Part shown: in pieces, positions 57,967 to 64,000 of the stretch | Layout of the letters: each line of letters begins with the position of its first letter | Position numbering within the stretch: the stretch's first letter is position 1 | Assembly (NCBI GenBank): GCA_018714185.1 | Contig: DVNT01000007.1 | Span: 16,833 to 80,832 of the forward strand | Direction of reading: 5' to 3' | DNA length: 64,000 bases | DNA from: Candidatus Aphodousia gallistercoris | GTDB taxonomy: Bacteria > Pseudomonadota > Gammaproteobacteria > Burkholderiales > Burkholderiaceae_F | The notes under the pieces: model-generated | Told to the model about the DNA's origin: nothing | Databases searched by the model: none | The model's input: the letters and a program-made list of their open reading frames with translations, nothing else | Position numbers and translations under genes: made by a program

Positions 57967-58003
57967 ACAAAAAATCTCATGCGTCGCAAGACCTCATGAG
58001 ATT
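57967..58003 (-). terminator. Terminator of the tRNA-Ala/tRNA-Glu operon
   Basis: On the minus strand AATCTCATG pairs with CATGAGATT, followed by a run of T. Confidence 0.85.
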
Positions 58004-58008
58004 AGATG

Positions 58009-58084
58009 TGGCGTCTCCACGGGGATTCGAACCCCGGTACCGACCGTGAAAGGGTCGTGTCCTAGGCCACTAGACGATGGAGAC
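58009..58084 (-). tRNA. tRNA-Glu(UUC)
   Basis: A 76-nt cloverleaf on the minus strand with encoded CCA. Acceptor GTCTCCA pairs with TGGAGAC, and the anticodon loop CTTTCAC gives UUC. Confidence 0.96.
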
Positions 58085-58094
58085 CTTCTAATTG

Positions 58095-58170
58095 TGGTGG
58101 AGGTAAGCGGATTCGAACCGCTGACCCCTTGCATGCCATGCAAGTGCTCTACCAACTGAGCTATACCCCC
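58095..58170 (-). tRNA. tRNA-Ala(GGC)
   Basis: A 76-nt cloverleaf on the minus strand with encoded CCA. Acceptor GGGGGTA pairs with TACCTCC; the anticodon arm CTTGCATGGCATGCAAG gives GGC. It precedes tRNA-Glu in the same transcript. Confidence 0.96.
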
Positions 58171-58184
58171 GAAAGAGAAGAGGC

Positions 58185-58213
58185 ATTTTATAGACTTTTT
58201 TCCTAAATTGCAA
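58185..58213 (-). promoter_or_regulatory. Promoter of the tRNA-Ala/tRNA-Glu operon
   Basis: On the minus strand TTGCAA (58208-58213), a 17-nt spacer and TAAAAT (58185-58190), about 15 bp before tRNA-Ala. Confidence 0.7.
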
Positions 58214-58246
58214 ATGCCTTTTTTGCAAAATGCCCTAATATTTTCT

Positions 58247-58786
58247 TTAGCAGTACTTTACTTCTAAAATTTCGATGTGTTGCACGCCGCTCGGGGTGGG
58301 CAGTTTCACCGTGTCACCCTCGTGAGCCTTTAAAAAAGCGCGGGCGATCGGGCTGACCCAGCTCACGTCACCGACACTGGCGTCAGCTTCGTCAATCCCA
58401 ACGATGCGAATCGTATGCTCTTTCCCTTGCTCGTCTTCATAGGTTACCGTTGCGCCGAAGAAAATCTGGTCGGTTGCGGGACGAGTCGACGGATCCACCA
58501 CTTCGGCCGAATCAATTCGTTTACTCAAAAAACGAATGCGTCGATCGATTTCACGCAAGCGGCGCTTGCCGTAAAGGTAATCACCGTTTTCACTTCTGTC
58601 GCCGTTGCTCGCAGCCCACGCAACAATGTTGGCGACCTCGGGCCTCTCTACACGAACGAGATGCTCCCTTTCATCCAACATGCGACGATAGCACTGCGGT
58701 GTCATGTAGTTTTTCGTGCCGTGAGGCAAGGCCGGAAGGCTGACATCCTCATCATCGTCGTCATCGCTAGAGAAATTATTTCCCAT
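58247..58786 (-). CDS. greB: Transcript cleavage factor GreB with acidic N-terminal extension
   Basis: About 179 residues from ATG 58786; an in-frame start 14 codons earlier is possible. The coiled-coil tip NGDRSENGDYLYGKRRLREIDRRI carries the GreB acidic and basic motifs, and the C-terminal FKBP-like domain is present (ISPIARAFLKAHEGDTV). Before the usual GreB start (about KNYMTPQCYRRM) there is an extra stretch of about 25 residues with DDDDDED. GreB rescues backtracked RNA polymerase. Confidence 0.9.
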   Translation of the reverse strand: MGNNFSSDDDDDEDVSLPALPHGTKNYMTPQCYRRMLDEREHLVRVERPEVANIVAWAASNGDRSENGDYLYGKRRLREIDRRIRFLSKRIDSAEVVDPSTRPATDQIFFGATVTYEDEQGKEHTIRIVGIDEADASVGDVSWVSPIARAFLKAHEGDTVKLPTPSGVQHIEILEVKYC

Positions 58787-58948
58787 TTTCTTTTGCCTAT
58801 TTCCAACAAAAGTTACATAAATTACCAAAGCGAATATTTTAGTCTGATATTTTCCTGCAAGTGAAATCCGTTTGCGCTAAAGTGACAATAGTAACAATTC
58901 GGTTTACTACACATTGATATTTACAAACAGGCTTTGGGATTACTCAAT

Positions 58949-59458
58949 ATGAAAAAGCTCGCTCTTATCGCCGCTCTGGCAGCTCTCGGTTTGGCCGGAT
59001 GTGCCAACGACGGTCGCTACTATCGTTCAGACACGTACCAAGCCGGTGCCGTGAACCAAGCCCAGCAGGTGCGCACCGTTGAAATATTGGCCATCGGTCA
59101 AGCAAAGATTGCCGTGGATAACGATACCAATCGCTCGGATGCCAAAACCATCGGTACGCTGTTAGGTGCCATTGCCGGTGCCGCCATCGGCAGCCATAAC
59201 AACCATGATACGAGCTCACGGGTGCTCGGCGGCTTAGCCGGTGCTGCCGTCGGCAATATCGCCGGCGGAGCCGTTGCCGGTGACCATACAAGCTATGTTG
59301 ACGGCGTGCAATTGACATTTCGCTATGACAACAAGATCTACAACTCCGCCCAGGTCGGTCAGCCCTGCGAGTTTAAGACCGGTTTAGCCGTCATGATTTC
59401 GACCTCGCCGACAGAAACCCGCATTCAACCGAATAATCCGTACGGTTGCCCGCGCTAG
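58949..59458 (+). CDS. Glycine-zipper outer-membrane lipoprotein (SlyB/Pcp-like)
   Basis: A 169-residue protein from ATG 58949. The lipoprotein signal ends LGLAGC. Two glycine-zipper segments (GTLLGAIAGAAIGS and GGLAGAAVGNIAGGAVAG) are followed by a beta-rich end. This is the SlyB/Pcp family, envelope lipoproteins linked to membrane stress. Confidence 0.82.
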   Translation: MKKLALIAALAALGLAGCANDGRYYRSDTYQAGAVNQAQQVRTVEILAIGQAKIAVDNDTNRSDAKTIGTLLGAIAGAAIGSHNNHDTSSRVLGGLAGAAVGNIAGGAVAGDHTSYVDGVQLTFRYDNKIYNSAQVGQPCEFKTGLAVMISTSPTETRIQPNNPYGCPR

Positions 59459-59482
59459 CGGTCATTTCGTGGGAGTTTTTTT

Positions 59483-59968
59483 ATGAAAAGATTATTGTTA
59501 AGCACTTCGATTTTAGCGGCTCTTGCTTGCGCGCCGGCGGTTCACGCGCAAATGTCTATGGATGAGCAAATCGCTCGAATCTATCAAGCCGAGCAAGAAA
59601 TCAAGGCGCTTGATGCCGCCAAGGAGCAAGAGCGCGAACAGGCCGCCAAGAAAGCCGCCGATGTCCAGCGTCGTGCTCAGCAAGCCAAACAAAAGCAACA
59701 AGCGGCTCAACGGCAAGCACAGCAGCAGCGCCAAGAGAAGCTCCAAGCCTATGAAGATCAAGAAAGAGAAATTAATCTTGAGTTGAAGAAATTAGACTTG
59801 GAACTCAAGCGCGCTCAAGTCGACTATCAGAAAAAGTTGGCACAGTCTCGCTCCGAGCATGCCGATGAGTTTGTACAAGCTGAACTTGAGGAAGCTCGTT
59901 CAAAAGTGCAAACCCTACAGGCTCAAAGTAGCTCGTTACGCCAACAAAAGGCGGCCATGCAGCCCTAG
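59483..59968 (+). CDS. Secreted coiled-coil protein, DUF5384-like
   Basis: A 161-residue protein with a signal peptide cleaved after AVHA (about residue 22) and an almost unbroken Gln/Ala/Lys/Glu coiled coil (about 28-155). The low-complexity Q/A/K repeats make homology calls unsafe; DUF5384 is a tentative label. It lies 24 bp after the lipoprotein and may be co-transcribed. Confidence 0.6.
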   Translation: MKRLLLSTSILAALACAPAVHAQMSMDEQIARIYQAEQEIKALDAAKEQEREQAAKKAADVQRRAQQAKQKQQAAQRQAQQQRQEKLQAYEDQEREINLELKKLDLELKRAQVDYQKKLAQSRSEHADEFVQAELEEARSKVQTLQAQSSSLRQQKAAMQP

Positions 59969-60031
59969 TTGTCAGTTCCTCTCCGATGACCTCATCGGGG
60001 AGGCCTTCCCGCTCGTAAAAAAGGATTCACC

Positions 60032-60598
60032 GTGCGTTCCCTGTTAGTTTCTGCGGCCGTGATGGTCACGACTCTTATCTCGGGCTGCTCGCTCATGCCC
60101 AGCACCGAAACCGTGCCAGTTGAGGAAACGGCCTCCCTCCAAGAGCCGACATTTTCACCCTATCCCTTCGCTCTTAAGCGCAGCATAAATGTACAGCGGG
60201 AACTCAAGATACAATCCGGCGAGCTGGCTTTTTCCGGCCAAGCCGCTTTTTTCGCCGACAACCGTAGCGTACGATTAACGGTTTCGCAAAACGGGCAAAC
60301 GATTTGGAGCATTTACTATAACGGAGAGACCATCCATGAGGAACGCTCCAGTGAGGTACCGTCCCAACTTCAAGCCAAGCAACTTCTGAGAGATTTCGGT
60401 CTTGCCTATTGGCCTGTACAAGCCGTACAAAGCCAACTCAAAACATGGGCCATCCAAACCGGCAGCAACTCACGGCTCGTGACGGATCAAGCCGGCAACC
60501 CCGTCCTGAACGTGACCTACGCCTCGGATCCGGCTAAAGCCGCCGATTCCGGCTTTATTTTGGAAAATTTATCGGCCGGATATCGCCTGAGCTTTTAA
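60032..60598 (+). CDS. DUF3261-type lipoprotein
   Basis: A 188-residue protein from GTG 60032, with AAGGA six bases upstream. The lipoprotein signal ends LISGC. The core (SINVQRELKI, FFADNRSVRLTVSQNGQTIW, LLRDFGLAYWP) resembles DUF3261 proteins of aryl-polyene-type gene clusters. It begins the envelope trio with the LolA-like and MMPL genes. Confidence 0.68.
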   Translation: MRSLLVSAAVMVTTLISGCSLMPSTETVPVEETASLQEPTFSPYPFALKRSINVQRELKIQSGELAFSGQAAFFADNRSVRLTVSQNGQTIWSIYYNGETIHEERSSEVPSQLQAKQLLRDFGLAYWPVQAVQSQLKTWAIQTGSNSRLVTDQAGNPVLNVTYASDPAKAADSGFILENLSAGYRLSF

Positions 60599-60689
60599 TG
60601 CCGACGCTTCTAATACGCGCTTGTCCTCAGATTAACGATTTCTCGGATCGGCGTATACAATTAGGGGGTATTCTTCGGATTCTTTTCAG

Positions 60690-61304
60690 ATGATCAAAGC
60701 TCTTGCTGCCCTTTTCTATTGCTTAGCCACGCTGCTTACCGGCAGCATGGCCTGGGCTGCCGAGCTCGATGACATCATCAATGCCATTCCGACACAAACC
60801 GTTATTCGCGGGCGCTATATCCAAACGCAAAAACTTGTTCACGTCCCCCATGCCTTTACAACAGAGGGACATTTCATTTTTTGGCGGGATTCTGTTTTTC
60901 TGTGGCGAACGAATGCGCCGATCCGAACAACCACCTTGTACACGGATAAAAGTCTAAAAACGTATTTGCACATCAACGGCAAGCGCATTGAGTCCGTCTC
61001 CAGCTCGGCCACCAGTATAGAAAATCGCATTCTCTGGAGCATCATCTCACGCGACTTAAATGCGCTCGAGTTGGACTTTCAAATCTTGGCTTATGATTTG
61101 CCACAGGGCTGGCAGTTGGACTTTTACCCCAAAACCAACCTGACGCGTAGCATCGTCAAGCATGTCGTTATGCTGGGGCGAACCGGGCCGCGGGAATTGA
61201 TCGTGGAAAATTATTCCGGCGATTTAACGATATTGAAGCTTTTTGATATTTCGTTATCCAATGCTTCATCTTCGCAAGAGGAGGCAGAACTTGCCAATCC
61301 GTAA
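60690..61304 (+). CDS. LolA-like outer-membrane carrier protein
   Basis: A 204-residue protein with a signal peptide (cleavage after AWA, about residue 23) and a LolA/LolB-like beta fold (RGRYIQTQKL, GHFIFWRDSVFLWRTNAP, ENRILWSII). It differs from housekeeping LolA and matches the carriers found beside MMPL exporters. It overlaps the MMPL gene by 14 bp. Confidence 0.75.
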   Translation: MIKALAALFYCLATLLTGSMAWAAELDDIINAIPTQTVIRGRYIQTQKLVHVPHAFTTEGHFIFWRDSVFLWRTNAPIRTTTLYTDKSLKTYLHINGKRIESVSSSATSIENRILWSIISRDLNALELDFQILAYDLPQGWQLDFYPKTNLTRSIVKHVVMLGRTGPRELIVENYSGDLTILKLFDISLSNASSSQEEAELANP

Positions 61305-63627
61305 GTTATTGCTTCAGTCATTGCAGGTTCTGGCGTCCCTGTGGGCGCTGATCCTCATTTTCTGCCTCTGCATCCAAGGCCATCATTTTCTTAAAAACGG
61401 CCTTGACTATGACCTTGCGCATGTTTATCCCGATTACTGGGTGGATGACGCACGCAACGCTGCTAAAGAAAATCTCTCCGAAATTGCCAATTACCGCACC
61501 ATTGTCATGGTGGGCTTTCCCGCTTCGCAAGCCAGACACTTCGACCGTTTTATCGCCGATATCAAGACTCAATGGCAAGTGCCTGACAATTTGAAGCCGG
61601 TTCAATGGGACACGCTCGATATCAACGAGTATTTTGCTTTTTACCGTCTCATCTCCAATCGCTTGATGAACCTTGTGGATCAGCACACAATCACCAAGCT
61701 TAGCGATGAGGAGCTATTGGCTCGCTCAGTCGAAAGCTTAACCGCTGTCGGCCAGCCCACCTTTATTGCCAAGGCCGATGATCCGTTGGGATTTTTTGCC
61801 CGTTGGGCTCAAAAGCGAATGCCAAAGAGTACCATCTTGCCTCGAGGCGATACCCTGAAGCTCTACGCCGAAGACATGGTTTGGGGCATTTTTATCTTCC
61901 AAGCCCAGGCTGACCGCTCACAATTAAACCCGTACAAGCTCACGCGAAGCATCGAATCGCTACGCGAAATCGTCCGCCAAATGGATCCGCAGGCCCAGGT
62001 TTTAGTCCACGGCCGCCCCTTTGAAAGCGCCGTAGCCGCACAAGAACAAATTTCAGAATTGATTGCTATTTTGTGTTTTCACTTGCTGCTGATCGGTGCT
62101 TTGGTGTGGCTCTGGAGCCGATCCTCAAAAATGGCATGGCTTACCGTGCTCTGCGTGACATCAAGCTACGTCTTCTCACTAGCTGTCATCATTGTGATGT
62201 TTCAAAAGCTCACGCTTTGGACATTGGTTGCCGGCAGTGCCATTACCGGCCTGAATGTGGGATTTGTCGCATTTTATTTATTTGCTCAAAGGCTTTATCC
62301 GCACGAGTCCCCCTTGGATATTCTGGATAGGATTTTAAGCCGCCTGCTTTGGATCCTAGGCATTGCCGTCTTATCTTGCTCGCTACTGTACCTCATACCG
62401 GTTCCGACGATTAAGCAGTTATCGGTCTTTTTCTGCTCCTCGGCAATCAGCGGCGCGGTTACGCTCATACTCTTTTTCCCCTTGCTCACCGATCAACCGC
62501 TTGAGCACACCGACTTTAGCCGAAGAATGGAAATGTATTGTCGCTATTTCCCACGGTTTTCGTTTACCCATTGGCAGACAAAGCCTTCGGACTACACGGC
62601 AAGCCTCACGGTGCTTTTAATCTGTACGCTCATCGGCTTCATTCAAATTCGGTTCGATCAAAGCATTGAAGACTTCATCAGTATTCCCGATAGCGTAACG
62701 ACACAGGAGGCCCATGTCGATAGCTTGCTAACGCTGCCAAGCAATACAAAGTTTTTCCTCATCACAACGCCAACCGTTCAAGAAACCTTAATGGCCGAAG
62801 AGGCGCTGCGGTTAGCTTTTGTGCAGCGTGGACTTACCGATGACGGCATGACAACGACCTGCCTATCAAAGTGGTTTCCCTCCATAGAAAGGCAGCACCA
62901 TATTGAAGCCTTGCGGCATGTTATGTTTGAAAAGGTCCGCCAACCTTTATCAAGCATTTTAGGCTACCCCCTCAAAGAGCCTGATCCCGTACAGCTTGAC
63001 ATAACCTTTGAGCAATGGCTCAATTCACCGACGGCCTCTCCAATTAAATACCTGTGGCTAAATCTTCCGCAGGGCACCGGTTCCATTATCCAAATCGCCG
63101 GAATTGATGATGAGGGTATTGTGAAGCTGCAGGAACTGTCGTATCTGATCGCCGGCGCTTCTTACGTGGATACCATCAAAGATACCAATCAGCTGCTTGA
63201 CCAGTACCGCTACATTTATGTCGGTATCTTTGCTTTGTTTGTTGTGTGTTCGCTCACCATCAGCCTCTTTCACTATGGATTCCGATCTTGGCGCGTTGTT
63301 GTACCGCCTTTAGTCGGCATCGCCTTGGCTATCTCGCTGCTGGCTTGGTTCGGATTGCCTTTTACCGTGTTCGGGGCGCTATCCATGGTGGTAAGTTACG
63401 GCTTTGGCATTGGCCTGTCGCTCATATACTTTGCCACAGAAAATAACGAAACTAAATTTAGCCTGACCACATTTACGTTTTTGGCTATGGCGATTTCCTT
63501 TGGGATTATCGGTTTAAGTGCTACTCCCGCTATTAAACAGTTCGGTCTAACCGGAGCCGTCACCTTGACACTGACCGGTATTTGCCTCCTACTGATTCGT
63601 CCGAAGATGGTTAAACCGGAGCATTGA
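61291..63627 (+). CDS. MMPL/RND-family exporter
   Basis: About 778 residues from TTG 61291, chosen because AGGAGG lies seven bases upstream; TTG 61243 is possible but has no Shine-Dalgarno. One N-terminal helix (about 8-28), a large periplasmic domain, about five helices (250-420), a second periplasmic domain and a final helical block (645-775) form the MMPL layout of 12 helices. Family knowledge: such proteins export lipids or polyenes. No polyketide synthase or acyl carrier genes follow within the window. Confidence 0.82.
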   Translation: MPIRKLLLQSLQVLASLWALILIFCLCIQGHHFLKNGLDYDLAHVYPDYWVDDARNAAKENLSEIANYRTIVMVGFPASQARHFDRFIADIKTQWQVPDNLKPVQWDTLDINEYFAFYRLISNRLMNLVDQHTITKLSDEELLARSVESLTAVGQPTFIAKADDPLGFFARWAQKRMPKSTILPRGDTLKLYAEDMVWGIFIFQAQADRSQLNPYKLTRSIESLREIVRQMDPQAQVLVHGRPFESAVAAQEQISELIAILCFHLLLIGALVWLWSRSSKMAWLTVLCVTSSYVFSLAVIIVMFQKLTLWTLVAGSAITGLNVGFVAFYLFAQRLYPHESPLDILDRILSRLLWILGIAVLSCSLLYLIPVPTIKQLSVFFCSSAISGAVTLILFFPLLTDQPLEHTDFSRRMEMYCRYFPRFSFTHWQTKPSDYTASLTVLLICTLIGFIQIRFDQSIEDFISIPDSVTTQEAHVDSLLTLPSNTKFFLITTPTVQETLMAEEALRLAFVQRGLTDDGMTTTCLSKWFPSIERQHHIEALRHVMFEKVRQPLSSILGYPLKEPDPVQLDITFEQWLNSPTASPIKYLWLNLPQGTGSIIQIAGIDDEGIVKLQELSYLIAGASYVDTIKDTNQLLDQYRYIYVGIFALFVVCSLTISLFHYGFRSWRVVVPPLVGIALAISLLAWFGLPFTVFGALSMVVSYGFGIGLSLIYFATENNETKFSLTTFTFLAMAISFGIIGLSATPAIKQFGLTGAVTLTLTGICLLLIRPKMVKPEH

Positions 63628-63893
63628 GACAGAACAAGCCGCGCACATAGTCTTTCTTCACTGAAGAATTGCCCAGAAACGGGCAAGGCTTCAATACCAT
63701 CCAAACGCCAATGCCGGTTCCAACATGGCGATCTTTAGCCGTTGGGCCTATTCAAGCTGCTCGCAGTCGTCAGCCTTTCAACGTCGCCGGCAATGAGAGG
63801 CAGAGTCAAGAAACGGCATAGCCATAGGCCTTGGAATGGAACGTTGTGTATTTCTGCAAGACATGTTTGGTTATTAACGAGGCAGCTTAATAG
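63628..63893. other. Intergenic region after the MMPL gene; nothing recognised
   Basis: About 265 bp. A short hairpin TTGCCC / GGGCAA lies at 63669-63686 but has no T-run. No convincing frame, tRNA or repeat is seen. Confidence 0.5.
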
Positions 63894-64000
63894 TTAACAA
63901 AACTCAGCCGCATAACGTACGTGTTTATTCTCGAAAATCTTCCTGATCTTGGAAACGCTTTTGGACATCTTAGCCATGAAGCGATGCGTGCGTTCTTTCA
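63894..64000 (-). CDS. C-terminal end of an unidentified leftward gene (cut by window edge)
   Basis: An open frame enters from the right edge and stops at TAA 63894-63896. The last 34 residues include KERTHRFMAKMSKSVSKIRK and end RYAAEFC. They are very basic, which fits a DNA-binding or transposase-type protein, but no family can be named from this fragment. Confidence 0.35.
   Translation of the reverse strand, partial: KERTHRFMAKMSKSVSKIRKIFENKHVRYAAEFC

Overview
The window looks like a chromosomal segment of an anaerobic, gut-type betaproteobacterium, most likely Burkholderiales close to Sutterellaceae (Sutterella, Parasutterella, Duodenibacillus). This placement is inferred from gene content and cannot be tested here. 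The supporting features are betaproteobacterial housekeeping genes of moderate GC, a 6S RNA followed by an EVE-domain gene, a Wolinella-type di-heme fumarate reductase membrane subunit, a DcuC-type dicarboxylate carrier, and an [FeFe] hydrogenase fused to rubrerythrin.

Layout. 1-4000: end of an HrpA-type helicase, yggX, rpiA and a lone IS607-type serine recombinase whose catalytic serine is replaced by leucine. 4100-7200: a two-component system (PAS-PAS histidine kinase and FixJ-type regulator). 7300-10550: folD, recX, recA and three lysine tRNAs. 10600-20300: a long rightward run with tsaE, amiC, fba, dgkA, purC, purE, purK, sua5, an RluF-like pseudouridine synthase, an EamA transporter and murI. 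20300-23300: a leftward DUF72 / cyclase / thioesterase operon and a Spy-like periplasmic protein. 23500-32800: purB, an IS605-type element (intact tnpB, wrecked tnpA), pepN, fbp and the hydrogenase fusion. 32900-41600: mscL, tRNA-Gly with trmB, uppP, 6S RNA, EVE protein, tRNA-Thr, metNI, upp, an isolated frdC and a lipoprotein. Two small non-autonomous relatives of the IS605 element lie here. 41700-46700: a NarL-type regulator, an M20 amidase, dcuC and an abgA-like gene. 46990-54920: yebC, purD, nadD, rsfS, rlmH, maf, gmk, rpoZ and spoT. 54980-58800: two tandem NSS-family transporters, tRNA-Glu, tRNA-Ala and greB. 58900-63630: envelope genes ending in a DUF3261 lipoprotein, a LolA-like carrier and an MMPL exporter.

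How the genes work together. Purine synthesis (purC, E, K, B, D with folD), gluconeogenesis and pentose supply (fba, fbp, rpiA), tRNA modification (tsaE, sua5, trmB) and the ribosome/stringent-response set (rsfS, rlmH, gmk, rpoZ, spoT) form the core. FrdC, DcuC and the hydrogenase point to anaerobic fumarate and hydrogen metabolism. M20 hydrolases and NSS carriers point to amino-acid or peptide scavenging.

The most noteworthy items are three. First, the 682-residue [FeFe] hydrogenase-rubredoxin-rubrerythrin fusion has an internal Shine-Dalgarno and ATG exactly at the domain junction. Second, a family of three IS605-type elements includes two that keep only the ends and the tnpB 3' tail, the place where an omega/reRNA would be encoded. 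Third, the IS607 recombinase has lost its nucleophile. Coordinates and motifs were read by eye; family assignments rest on motif recognition, not on database searches.
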